Source: Eopsaltria australis (lineage: Eukaryota > Chordata > Aves > Passeriformes > Petroicidae). From it: DNA of 64,000 nt. Each line of letters starts with the position of its first letter. Position 1 is the first letter of the stretch. Below the pieces are notes generated by a model. It was not told the origin of the DNA. It ran no database searches and was given only the letters and a program-made list of their open reading frames with translations. The stretch covers positions 310,001-374,000 of the forward strand of contig JAVTVJ010001185.1 of NCBI GenBank assembly GCA_034509425.1. The letters are read 5' to 3'. The translations under genes were made by a program, and so were the position numbers. Below, one piece after another: positions 46,913-59,972 of the stretch.

Positions 46913-49900
46913 AACAGGTCCACGAGGCTTGAGAAACAAATCGGTTTTGCTTGGGCATTAGGTTGCGTGCAGGCAGCAGGGCTTTTCACCGTCCTGATAA
47001 AATGAGGGGAAATGGGGGCCGTGTAGGACAGGCACTGCAGCTCAGGAGCGGGGTTAGTGCGGGCCGGTTTGGCCCGGCGAGAGCAGGCGAGGTCAAGGCA
47101 GGGCGAGCTCAGCGGGCAGCGTGCCGTCCGGCTCTGCGGACCCGTCTGGCAGGGCACCTCACCATTTCAGCAGCTCTTCACCACCCAAGGTACGGAAAGT
47201 TGAGGTGTCTCCCAGTTGTGAGGCAGCGTGGCCATTCTGCCTGCTACACTGGAAAAACTTCGTAATATTCCTTTCCACTTCAACTAGTTTTTAGTATTTC
47301 ATCAATTTCTTATAGGAACTTCAGCATTATGAGTGTTTTCTCTTGTAAATTACAGGTCCCACATCAATTTTCATTCTTACATTCTCCCTGTATCAAATAT
47401 TAGATTCTTTTTCTGCCCACCAGTTCTTCCAAGAAATAATGCAAAATTAAAGTAATTTGGCACTCTGAGGCATAACTTTGCACACCACATCCTAGGATAC
47501 TTTTAAGGTGACACTATGTATCTGTAGATGGCAGTGCTTACGTTTCCAGTCTTTGCATAGGCAAGGTCAATCTCATATACTTTTGGGCATGATGTCTTAC
47601 ACATAATTTTAATAAATGTAAGCCTTGCAACCTTTGAAAAGCAGACTGACAAGCATGTCACCATAACACAATTTGCTGATGATAATTCATGCATATTAAA
47701 GAAAGATTTCTCTTATATATAAAGTCTCCTGATATGAGAAAAAAGCATCAGGTTTGGCACTCTGTGTAGATAGATGTTCCTCCAAAGAAAGTTATAAACT
47801 CCTATAACCCTAATCACTTTTGTTTGGCAAAAGATCAAAAAGCTTATCAAATTATCCTATCAACGAATAGTGATGTTACTCTTGCAAGGATTCATGTTCA
47901 CTGATAAATTATCTTAATTCTCCTGCCAGCTGCAGAATCTCAAAAATCAACCTTGGTGAACTTTTAAGGTAACAAAAATTCTGTTCATTGGGTTCTAGAC
48001 AAGAAAGTGCATTATCATTATTGTCACTGAAAACAATAAGAGACCCTCATTTGTAATTTTCAGCACAACCAGCTACTTCTGGGCTTACACTGTGAACTGC
48101 TTTGACTTTGCTTGCAGCCAGCTGGGACTTCTTCACACAGGGACTGATCTGGAATACACTGGACAGAAGAGGTCAGAGGTGCTACAGATCTATATTGGTT
48201 CTTCAAGCCTTGTTCAGCAGGTGTAAAGCACATAGGATTTGCAGTGTAACAAAAGAGAGAGAAGGCTAACAGTAGGCAACAATCCCAGACCCCTGTCTGA
48301 GGAAGGTGAAGAAATCAGGAAGGAGGGGAAACTCAGGACACCAACAAAAATAATGAAAGGAAGAGTTTTACTCTGCAGTTGATAACTGCTTTTTAATCTA
48401 TATCTATTTGCAAAACAGCATGACATTTATAACTACAACACCCTAACATGCTGATATGCTAAGAAAATACAGAACTTCTCATTTCCTTTCTAAGTGGATT
48501 TGACCTTTGTCACTACTCAGATTAGTATGTTTGGCTTACTTTATAATAGGAAGGACATTAACTTATGTTCTCTCCTCTGTGGACAGAGTGAGAGCCTATG
48601 TAATGACCTGTCAGGTATATAATTCCGTATCAAGGCTCCCATCCCCTCAGGAATGGGGCACTACCTTCCTCCTCCCACATTTGCTGTCAGCAACAAGCAG
48701 TAGAGCAGGAGCTTTCACACCCCACCTCACTGCTGATCCCGGACACTGCTGCTCTGCTTCTTCCACTTCTCAGCCTGGGGAGTGGCAAGGACAGCCACCA
48801 GCCATGTGTCCTGTAGTTTGATTGATGCTCCTTCTCACTTCTGCAGCATCTGTGAATTCAGCCACTGACAAATGATGTACTGTATACTTTATTATAACAT
48901 CAAAGTGAGTGCACTGTAGAACACTGACATTTAAAAGGAAAAGCTTTAAATTATTCAATACAATTAAAAGTATATTTATACATGGTCCTGCTGACAAAAC
49001 CACATAGGTTGGTTTAGCTCAGAATTTTAAAACTCAACAGTTTCTCAAAGGTAAAAAAAGAAAGCTCAGAAAGCCAACAGCTACAACAACAGTTTTTTCA
49101 TGTGTTTTTGGTTCATTTTGCATATTTCCTCACCTTATCAGTAAACACTTTTTTTTCTTTTAAGAAGACCTTTGGTTTGCCTTTCACTCAGAAGAATTAA
49201 AAAACCAGAATAGAAATTGAGTGTAACCTACAGTAGTGTGAAGTACCATCATAAACTAATTTTCTTTCTTTTTCCCCTTAACCTCAATAAATCTTTTTTT
49301 TGAGTCTTTCAGGAGCTGCAGGTCTTCTCACTAGCTGGTGACTCCTGTCATTCACAATTGCTAGTGAGTATGCTCATTCAGTCCTTGACTTTGTTTTTTA
49401 AAGGGGCACTGTACAAAATAGTATCAGTATCAGAGGATCAGAAAGGTCATAAAGGAAAGACTCTAATTTCCCAATATTTTAACATACAGTGGCTGTGGCT
49501 GTTCTGAAAACCTGACAGAACTGCAGAACTGCAGCATTTGTGCATGTACAAAAGGGCTTGGAAGTGAACCATTTACTGCTTTTTGATTAATGAGAAAAAT
49601 ATTACTTTTTCAATAACAATGAGACCCTTAAATACTCCATAAAGCAATACCAAGTATATGCGTACACACTTTCCATTAGTAAATCCTGCGTATATTTTCC
49701 TGGCAGTATCCAAGAAAAGTCCAAATGAGAATTTTAAATCATACTCCCACGAGTCTCTTCAAAAATGCACATCTGCACAGAAAATCCATATTAACAATAT
49801 TCTTCAGTGAAATGCAGTACAAAATTGATATATATATATGTAAATTATTTCACTTGCAGAAATTCAGTGACATACTTTGTGTTCTTTCCGTACAAGAAAC

Positions 49901-52900
49901 ATCCATGAGTCACTCATTAACAGTGGTGAGGCCGTTTGTGTCAATGATATACAGGCAGCTTTGAAAGAAGCTGGCATTTTAAATGGCATGTTTAGAGTTT
50001 GTCTATGGTACTAGAAAATGTTGTATTCTTCCTGTATTTTTTAATAATTAGCTACAGAAAGGTAAGATACTTTTTTATCTTTGTATTTTACATTTCATGT
50101 TAGAAAAACAATACACTGCAGCCGGGAATAACTGTCCCACCTCATACACTGTTTGACCTTGTCTTTGCTGCCTTTGATCTTTCTGCAGGGTTTCTTTGGT
50201 TTGTGAATACACAAGGCAAAAGTTGGACCTTAGTGAAGTTAAGACTGAAAGGTCCTTACTGATCTCCTCAAGACCTGGTGTTCTCTCTTTGTGATCACAC
50301 TGGGAATGACTTGAAGAACTACTTGATTCTCCTCTTGAGGTTTTGTGACTTTTAACAGTGTAAAGAATCAAAACATATCATAGAATCCTGGGAAAATGTG
50401 AAATGCATAAATACATAAATATTGGCATTTAGTGGCGAGGTTCTTAACAGATGACCACTTAGTGAAACCTTTCTTTCCAAAAAGCTTGCTCTATTCATGT
50501 CCTCAAAAACCCCGAGTTTCATTATTTGGAGCCTGAAGGTTAGAGTGATATTTCATTTTCTTTTTTTCTTTTGGTACTGTTTTCATTTGGTGACAGACAT
50601 TTTGTAACAGCTAATGTTGCTGTGACATCTCCTGTACAGTGCAGTACATTGCCTTTCACTTCAGTGATCTAACCTTTTACTTGATGAGGAAGATATATAG
50701 TGACTGGTATCCTTTTGTACAAGATATTAGTAAAGATATTTTTGTTTATTAAATTCAGGTTTTATATTGCTTTTTGTGATACTTTGGTACCAGCTGAGAG
50801 TATCATAACTAGTTGATTCTAAGGTAAAAGTCAACCATTATTAGATCCTTCAGGCTTGCAAATTAACAGTTAACAATTAACAGGCTTTTAAAATTTCCAT
50901 TAATATTCAGAGTTTTACATCTATTTCACATAACTTTTGAAGAAAATAATGAAAAGACTGCTGGATAATACATTGACTGGCCACTCTTTCTCCATGTATT
51001 TATAAAACATTCTGTGATCCTTGACAGCTGAGGATGCTGAGTTGGACTTTATCTCTTGAGTGAGAGTGGTGGGGGGCCCTGTTGGGTCTGCCCATCACTT
51101 TTCAGCAGGCTGTTCTCAGAATACAGATCTGCACTACAGCAGAGCTGGGAGAGCCAGGAGGGCTGCTCTGGCATGGAGCTGCTGTGCAAAATATCCACTG
51201 GTGGATTCCACAGTGCATGGTTGAGAGTGATCTCGTTCAGCACGTAGAAGTCCTGTCCTACGGCAAATGCTAAACCATGATGATTTCCAGATGCACTGGT
51301 CAGTTGTCACACGTCATCAGTCTCATGTGCACAGGGTACTTTTTGTGCCACGGTGCAGTAGTCAGCATCCTGGAAATTACCGAGCCTGGCTTTCTTGACC
51401 CATACAAGGATACCATTTAGTTGGTCAGTTCTTTGTGTAGACCTTTGTGTCCATCTGTCCTTGGAGAAGTTCTGCTGACAGCTCACCTGCTGGCACTGAA
51501 CTCTGATTTGGCTGCTGATGTATAGTCTGTTACTTGAAATTCACATGATCAGCTGTTGAAATAGTCATTATGCATTATTAGCTGCCAGAATGTATTTGTC
51601 CTTTTTATGTAAATTCTGAATTATTCAGAAAGCATAATAACAAATAGGGTTTTTTTAGTTTACTGTGAGATGTGAAGTTATATGTAAATAAATATGTAGA
51701 ATCCATATTCACATAATGAATTGTCATACTGCCAGTCTATTCCAATAAAGAATATTCTTTTATAAGTTTTGAACTCTATGGGGTACTTCAGAAGGCTAGT
51801 GGTTTCCATATCAAGCTAAAAAGGGTGACAGCCTTTGTATGTGTCCCTAAGAAACTTACCTGAGGTATAATGCAATCACTTTACTTTTCATTTCATGTTT
51901 ATGTCAAGAGCTTGGGTATGTATGTTTCCAAATTCATTATCAGCATATCTCCACAAATCTATTGCATACAGATGTTCATATTTAGGCCTTGAAAATGGCT
52001 TGAGATGCTCAAGGGCTAGCTTGAAAAAAAAAAGAAAAAGAAAAATTTTATGCTATTATTTTAACCTGTCACCTCTTTAAGGTTGTTAATGGTTAGGTAT
52101 TAACCTCTTAGGAGAATGATAGAGCTTTTGACAGAAGATCAGTTATTCCTTATACCTGCACACAGACTTAAGCAGATGGCCATTCAAAAATCAGGGAAGA
52201 AAAACATAAAACACAAAAGCCCATTGTTCTTTCCAGTTGCAGTGGAAGAAACAATTTTATCCTCAAATGCATTCACTTCTCCTTATCTCACAGCCATTTT
52301 GTGAGGTAGCCCTGTATTTTGTTCTTTTGCCAGCAGTTTTCATGATAAGCAGCTCACAAGTTGTTTCTTTTTCTTGTTGCTACGTTTCATTAATGCAGTT
52401 CACATTCATATGTACAACTCCAGGGTTTCTGAACTGTAAAGCATACTTGCATTTGCCAGATTAATATTACCTTTTTTATACTGTTTGTATTCCACAAGTA
52501 GGGAAGAGAAAGGAAGAGCAGCCAAATGAAGGAATTTTCACCTGTGTGTTAATTTACATTCATTCCACCATTCAATGGCATATTCGTAATGCTGTAGAAA
52601 CATAAAATCTAACAAAGGTGCTGAGACAAATGAAATGTTTCAGTCTGGTGGTAGGTTCTCAGTTGACTGTTATATGCTAAGTAGAAAATGGCTTTGAAGT
52701 TGCTGATTTTGAGTGGAACAAACTACACACTTAACAAGGCTTGAAAAATGCTATTAAAATTACTGTCTTTCTCATCACTTGATCACCTGTATGTTATCTA
52801 TTTTTCTTTATAGGGTAATAAAGTGTTTATATTTTTAAAGGAGAGAATGATCTTGAAATACCCTCCATTTTATAATCAAAAAATGGTAAGATTTTTAAAC

Positions 52901-53028
52901 ATAGTTGTGGACAGGAAATAAAATTTACACATGCACATTTTAGAACATTAAAGGGTGGTGATTGCTCATTAGTACCAGACTTCATCTGTTTTGCCAGTAA
53001 AGGAAATAATTTTTTTACCAGCTAAGGC

Positions 53029-53045
53029 AAAAAAAAAAAAAAAAA
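53029..53045. repeat. poly-A tract, 17 bp
   Basis: Uninterrupted adenines in intergenic DNA. Confidence 0.85.
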
Positions 53046-56000
53046 GCACACACAATTTCCTTGTTTAAAGATTGTTAAGAATGTAAAGTGTCACTGAGTT
53101 TTATGAACACTATGACTTTCCTGAAACAGCATGTGGGTTTGTGGTGTACACTGCTTAATCTGCCCACGAGCGATATTGCTTTCTCGTGACTCTTCTCCCA
53201 CCACATATTGTACACTCCACCTCAATGAACTGATTTTATTTACTGCTGAGTCAATATTTACCACTTTGCTACTGCCTGCATTAGTTTTAATCCCTGTCTG
53301 AGCAACTGAATGGTACCAGGAGCTTTTTAAAGCTTTAGGCCTTAATCCCGTCACATTCATCGGGTTTCTAGTGAAAGTTAAGGATGCTCAACACCCCAGA
53401 GTACTAGAATGCCTTGGTTATTGTTGTTTATTACTTGAATTGCAATAGCCCTGGAGGACTTGATTAAGCAATGGGGAAATGTTGTGAGGCAGGGCATGTA
53501 TAAAGCCTAGAAGGTGCTTTTTTCCACAATGTTTTTCTAACCCCATGACCAAGTAGTGGGATTGTTTTTCCCTGCATGTGTGAACAGAAGGGATCCAGTT
53601 GTACCAGAAGCATAAGAAGGAACCAAACTTAAGAGGAAATACAAGAAAAATGACATAACAACAGCCTTCAAGAAGCTGGTATCCTCTGCTTTGATACACT
53701 AAATAATTTTTTAAATAGAGACTCCCGACAGGTCTGTTTCAGTCTTTCTTCTGTGACTAGGTATTTGGCTTTGTAAGCAGTTTACTCTGACAGATTTTCA
53801 GCAGTGATTTAAAAACACAAAATCTGCTTGAACCATACAGATATTAAAATGCCAACAGGGCAAATGAAAAACAACTGTGCAAAGCTTTCTTCTGTAAATA
53901 GAGGTAGCTCACATGTAAAAAATTATATTAGCTTGGAGTAGACTGTCAGCTGTATTGTAAAGACACTGTCCTTAAATACATTTTGAAGGAAGAGAAATAA
54001 GTTTATCTTCTGCAATTCCAGTGTCTTATTCTGTATATTAACTGCAGAATTTCCATTGCAAACACTACTGTGACTCAGTAGCACTGCTAAATAAACAGTA
54101 GTGCTCTAATTAATGTCTAGGAAGAATTGTTGCTTGTACTTAATATCAAATATATTATTTCTATTTTTTCTGGGGGACTTCGCAAAGAAAAATGGTAGCA
54201 AATACAGTCGCATGGTAAAATAGAAGCATGATATGTATTCTGGTTTGCATTTGCATTTCTCTATCTTCTTTCTAAACAAAAATAGAAAGGCCCAATCTTG
54301 CCCCAGGAAAAGAGAAATAAAATTGATACCAATCCTATATCATCTATAATTAGATCCTGTGCTTAAATATACAACTCCAGAGAGGAAAATAATTAAACAA
54401 GTATCTAAATAAATAATCAGCACTAGAAAGCCTAAAACTGGTAGTTCAATCTAGGAAATTGTTTCCTGCTCTTGAGGTCTGCGTAAACATTGACCAGTCC
54501 TGTTTACCTCGTAGCCAGTCTCTGTGTGCAAATGTGTGCCTCCATCTGTGTGGCTTTTTGTGTGAGAGAAAGAGACCATGGATCACCACCAATGCATGCT
54601 ATTTGGCATGTTTTCAGCATGCATAGCAATCAACAATGATTATGTGAAATATTAAGAGATATGAATGTTTAATTATGTCATTGCTAGACAATTTAAACAA
54701 CAGCATATGAACATTTGCGTTGTAAGATTTTCATCATTCTAAGATTTCAGTGTTTTCATATTACATAAGAAATGCTATCTATTATAAAATGGATTTTTTT
54801 CCAAGAGCACTACAGTTTTTGCATTAACACCAAGTGACTATTTGACAGATCAATATTTAATTATTTTAATGTGTTATATAATAAGCAAAAGAAAATACAA
54901 AACAAAACATAAAAACTATTAAAATCAACAATTTGGGTTTTACCATAGATAAAATTTACTATGACAAAGGTAATTTTCTATTGAATGATTCGTGTACATG
55001 TAAATAAAAATAACTGCTCTCAAGAAAGTTCCAGTGACAATTATGTCTTGGTTTCTGTACTGCTTGTGCAGTTTTAGAAGTGTCATCTTTGATAACTTAC
55101 AAAACTGTAAGGAAAAGCAGGGCTCAAAGCAAAAGCATTAAATCCCCTAGGAACTCTGTAACAAAGGATATAAATATTTCTTGGGGAAAAAAACCCCAAC
55201 AAGTGAATTGTTCACATTTCATAATCTGTGATTTCCATGTTAATTCTAAATTTGTATTAGTTCTGACTTTTAATTTATGGGGCTCCAACTTCAATGCTAT
55301 CACAACATTCTTTTTTATGAAGTTACATTTCACAAGGACCATAAAAGCATTTTAAATCTGAGAAATCTATATTGCTATAAGGCCACTTTGCATAATATTG
55401 TACTGAATAAAATAATTGAATTTGAAGAAATTTGAAATTTCATAAAAGAAAGAAAAATCAGTAGATTTGCTGCATGATTTTATATTGCCCATTGGTCCAA
55501 CAATAGGAAAGAGAATGGAAAGTAAAGCACAGTAAAAATTATTAACTAAACATATCAGCTGTTAGTTTTATCACATTTGGAGAAATCTAATAAGAAAAAG
55601 ATCTTCAAATAGCTTAATTCATTCAACAACTGATATAATTGTGGCCAAGTGTGCATTTTTATTCACTGATGGCAAGAACTGGGAGATGGATCTGGAAAGT
55701 TACCAAACCCTTTTATGGATACTAAATATACGAAAAATTAGAACATGATTGTCCTTTATGTAAATTAGAAAAGTGATATCTGATTTGGCATGTGAAATTG
55801 ATGGATATAGAAGTGAAAATAAATATTGGTGGAACACTTTACCCCTCAATATATCTAGGCACTTGCCAATGGAGTGTTTTGAGAAGCACACTAATGCCCT
55901 CTGAAGATGTTATTTGGTTGCCCATCTATTGCAAATATTTGGCAATAGCCCTCCTAAAAGCCTCTCCCAAGAAAGAGCAGACAGGACTAAATTAACTCAG

Positions 56001-56979
56001 CAAATAGGGAAGTGTACCCCTTCTCATTCATTACCACTGTTAAGTGACATATATGAGCCCTTGGATGCTTGGGACACTAAATTTATTCCCAGGTGCCCTT
56101 ACTAGGGTCTAAGTTTCTACAAACTTACCTTCTAGTGCTTTTCTGATAGGTGCTACTGCAGCAGCAGGCATAACCTGCCTGTCATGTCTGTTCAGACTCA
56201 TGTGCAGCTCCTGTTGCTGCTTCTCTCAATCCCCTTACAAATGTGCCATGGGCATGGGACAAATCTGGTGGTCTGTAGACTGATACAAACCAGATTATTT
56301 TACAGTTAGCTGCCTTTTAACATTTCTTTACCTCTACATTAAGGAGTGCAATGCACATACTGAGCACCTGAAGGTTGTGTAAATGCATGTCCCCAATAAT
56401 GTCATTGCTCATTCATACACTTCTCTGACTTTGCAGTGTATACATCACACAATGAAATTTCTATTGCACTGTAGTAAACAAGCTGTATGCAAATCAAGGT
56501 ATTCTGAGGATAAACCTTTACAAGCTACCTATGGATTCATCATCTTTGTTCATATCAGCACACACTTTTTCACATAGAGCCCGTTTTCATAATTTTGCAC
56601 CCAAGAAGGACACACAAAATAGACACACTACTACTTTTTCTCTGCTTCATAACTTTGGTTGGCAGCACCATAATAAAGACTTCTGCTGCACATGATCACA
56701 CAGATACACAACAAAAAATCAGTGTCAGATGCAGCTCAAGCTACAGAAAATTCTGAAATATGCAACTGTGTGTCATGCAGTGCAGCCAAAACCCGAAAGT
56801 GCAGTATTTGTGTTGTTTGGCTGTTAAGTGGCTTTTCTTTCAGCTTTCTATATTACTTTTATACACTGAATTTTCTTTTTTTTTCCCCACTGAAATTTCA
56901 GTCTTTACAAGAGGAATATGGGGATCTTTCAAGTTTCTTGAGGAAGCAGGCCTGTAGCTGAACTCATGGTTCAAACGGG

Positions 56980-57230
56980 GCTGTGCACTCCACAGCAGAT
57001 GGGAGAGACACTCTGGACATGACCCAGGGAGGATGTGCCATGGGCTCCCAGCCTGCTCCAGTGCTGCCTGCAGCAGCTAGTGCTCCAGGGCTGGTTCAGC
57101 CTGGACAAGGGGGACCCTTGGGAGCACCTCCACCGCAGGAGAACAGTTTGGCAGCAGCTCAGGCTGCCCAGGGGCTGTGTAGGCTCTATCCCTCCCTGAG
57201 CTCTCTCCTCATCTGGATCATTATGCGGCA
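56980..57230. other. isolated GC-rich patch of unknown nature
   Basis: About 250 bp, much richer in G+C than its surroundings. It contains GGTTCAGCCTGGACAAGG and AGGCTGCCCAGGGGCTGTG, which recall words of CR1 ORF2-end sequence, so it may be an internally deleted CR1 piece. It is open in both directions by composition, but no known protein is recognised. Confidence 0.4.
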
Positions 57231-59072
57231 CCATGGTCCCTTCAACTTAGTTGTTGTTCACTCTAAATGATGGTGAGCCTCTCCTTGACATTAACAGAAA
57301 AATATTTAACCTTTCATTTTTATATTACAATCTTCTATTTGGCAAGTATTTTCAATATTAGCCAGCTTGAGAGTGCTGAAGAACCCTTTCAAGAGTGTGT
57401 TTGATAGAGCAGATCCCTAAGAAGCACTTCTTCCTCCTGCTTGCTGCAGTTATTGACTCCTTTTTCCATGTGAGAGCTAGTAGAAACAGATTCCTACACT
57501 TGTTCCACTTTTTGTTTACTTTGCTGTTACATGTTTTTCCTTCATATTGCCCACGAAGGATAGGGAAGAAATGGCAGGTTTTTCCTGAAAGGCTGTAATT
57601 AAAAAGGGATATGAGTAGGTTCCTCTGTAACAATACTGCATGCTTGTTGTGCATTTAAATTTAATCACAATGTTTTTAATTTATTTGGCTCAATTGGGGT
57701 TTTTTGCTGTCTTTTTTAAAGAAATCTTTCAACTACTATTCGACTATTAATTAACAGCTCTCCTGGAGATGATCTCTATTTTAAGACATAGCCAAGCTTT
57801 GATCCTTCATCAAGGCTAAACTAAAGGAAAAACATGTTTGCTCTTTTATTATTGCACTTCCCAGTAAACAGTGTAGGGGATAGTATCTGGGAATGTGTGT
57901 TTCTCAGTTAACTCTTCAAACCTCCAGTTTTCTTTAAAAATCATGACCTACTATGATGAACCGTTAGTGGGCACATCTATTATAATATTTTATCTATGAC
58001 AGATGCAGAGTTATGGTATGCTGTGACATGAGTAATTATTAGAGTTTCTGCTAATGTAATTTCATCCGAATGACACCGTACCATAACATCATCTTTGCTG
58101 GAATGTACACACTTCAGCGTGTGGCTTCCGCAAGTCTGGAACTGCATTTGTCCACGTCACCAATATCTGCAGGTTTCATACTCCATGTACTTTTCTTCTC
58201 TATTTTACAATTGGCTATACCATGTCATCTCCACATATTTTTATGAAGACTGCTGTAATACTTGCACTGACATAATTTCATTACCTTGAGTAGTAAGTCA
58301 TCAGTGATATATATCTCTGATTTGAGCTTGTAGTAAAGGACTCAGTGTGTACTTTCCTGGCTGCCCCACTGGGATGGAATTAAAGGGTTTCTGCAATGTC
58401 TTATCTTTTGCTGCAAATTTAATCCTCATTCTTTCTGAGACTGGACAATCTGTGGAAATTGCTTGGGTAGAAGTAATCCTATGATTTTCAAGTACTATTG
58501 TCCAATACTTTTCAAAGAATTCATCTTATCAGATGCCTCATCAGTCTTTATTTCCATGTTTGTATCCTATTATTGAATCATAAAGTACTATCTGGGAAAA
58601 AAGAGAGTCACTGTAATTTGGGAGGCATATCCACGTATTCCACCTTTCCAATGGATACTGTGGATTTATAATTTGCTTCTTGCATGAAGAATATCTTAAA
58701 TGGAATGTCATGCATTTGATTATCCCCAAACACCACAGTGTACTTACTGCAGTTGTTGTATGTTTTCTCTCTAACATTTTATTTCTAGACAATTTCTTTA
58801 TTTCACCTAAGACATCCAGAAAGCTTAAAACATTAGTCTGTATCTTCTATCAATCTTTTCCACACTCTGCATTCTTGATTTCAGTATAACCAGTATAAAC
58901 AGTATAATATCAAGTATGTATAATTAATATAAATATGATCAATATAATGAAGTGTGTTTGAATCATTATTTTAAATTCAGTTTAAAAAAATTGTCAGAGA
59001 ATTCCCCTCCTTGCTGCAGTCTGGTGTGAAATTTGTGTTTTTTTCAAAAGAAGATTTTCCTAGGAAGGTAGT

Positions 59073-59620
59073 TGTAGAGGAATGGCTTGCCTCTCGCGGG
59101 CATGATTTCTTTGCACCCCATAAGATTATGTACAACCAAGACAGGTATATGGAACTTACAGCATAAATTGACAGTAAGTCCTTTAGTAAATTGACAATAG
59201 GTCCTTAGTATAATCTAACAATAGGCCCCTTGAATAGAATAATAAGCTCCTTGAGTCGCTTGCCCTTGGTCCTTCAGAAGTAGATACAAAAGTATCATCT
59301 TGATGCTTCAGCTAGCAAGAAAGTGCCAACCTGCTGATTTTGCTAGACTTAATGTAGAAGCTGCCAAAACGACTTAATTGCAGAACTTGCTACATGAAGC
59401 CAATCATATAGCAGAAAAGCGTGCCTGAACAAGGCCTATTAACCAATCACATAGTACAGAAGAGCACGTGGACAAAGCATACTAACCAATCAGACAATGC
59501 GTGATCAGTTATGTAATGGTAGCAATAATGTATAAAAATGTAGAGAATTAAGCAATAAACGGAACAAGCTACTAACTCATACTAAGTCATCTCCTTGATT
59601 CCCGAAGCCTGTCTCCCACA
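59073..59620 (+). mobile_element. solo LTR of an endogenous retrovirus, with 6-bp target-site duplication
   Basis: 548 bp from TGTAGAGGAATGGCTTGCC to GCCTGTCTCCCACA, flanked by perfect GGTAGT copies at 59067-59072 and 59621-59626. The U3 part has three CCAAT-type boxes in a 43-bp repeat array, then TATAAAAA (59531-59538) and AATAAA (59554-59559) only 23 bp apart start to start, so R is short. No internal genes remain, so this is a recombined solo LTR. The 6-bp duplication favours class II (beta-type) integration; family not assigned. Confidence 0.9.
59401..59493 (+). repeat. 43-bp tandem CCAAT repeats in LTR U3
   Basis: Unit 1 at 59401-59443 and unit 2 at 59444-59486 match at 31 of 43 positions. 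Each begins CAATCA and ends TAAC, so every junction recreates CCAATCA. A third unit starts at 59487 (CAATCAGACA). It looks like an amplified enhancer. Confidence 0.8.
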
Positions 59621-59821
59621 GGTAGTTATCCTTATGTCCTGCTCACTGTCTATAAAATCTCATCGATTGCATCCTCATCCTGCTTTGTAAAAAGTCCAGC
59701 AATATTCAAGAAAATTGATAGCTTCTATGAGTCTCCTTTCTCCTTGGATTCGGCTTGTTAAAAACCTTGTGGCCTTTCCCCCACAATTCTGCAATATTTT
59801 AAGTTTCAAGCCTTCTAATTT

Positions 59822-59885
59822 ACAGAATCACAGAATAGTTAGGGTTGTAATGGACCTTTGGAGATCATCTAGTCCAACCCCTACA
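59822..59885 (-). mobile_element. CR1 LINE 3' end fragment
   Basis: CAGAATCACAGAATAGTTAG followed by GGACCTTTGGAGATCATCTA and GTCCAACCCC, the typical last 60 bp of CR1 read from its tail. Confidence 0.85.
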
Positions 59886-59917
59886 AATTTAATTACTTTT
59901 CATCCCAAAAGTCAAAA

Positions 59918-59972
59918 AATCATCGGGTTGGAAAAGAACTTTGATATTATCAAGTCGAGCCCATGACCTATC
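59918..59972 (-). mobile_element. second short CR1 3' end fragment
   Basis: AAATCATCGGGTTGGAAAAG followed by CAAGTCGAGCCCATGACCTA matches another CR1 tail subfamily. It sits 33 bp from the previous one in the same orientation; similarity ends near 59972. Confidence 0.65.

Larger units (their letters stand above)
46050..46960 (-). promoter_or_regulatory. DMXL1: CpG-island promoter of DMXL1
   Basis: A sharp GC- and CpG-rich block in otherwise AT-rich DNA, covering exon 1, the start of intron 1 and about 440 bp upstream of the start codon. Visible sites: a GC box (46592-46604), an NRF1-like GCGCATGC just beside it (46610-46617), GGC-triplet runs in the presumed 5' UTR (46568-46586) and a CACGTG E-box (46905-46910). 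No TATA box is evident. The transcription start cannot be placed from sequence alone. Confidence 0.8.
46961..59072. other. intergenic DNA upstream of DMXL1
   Basis: About 12 kb, AT-rich. No open frame has convincing protein character and no splice-linked set of exons was found. A 17-A tract lies at 53029-53045 and a GC-rich patch at about 56980-57230. In mammals DTWD2 is the divergent neighbour of DMXL1; none of its conserved motifs was recognised here. Confidence 0.7.
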
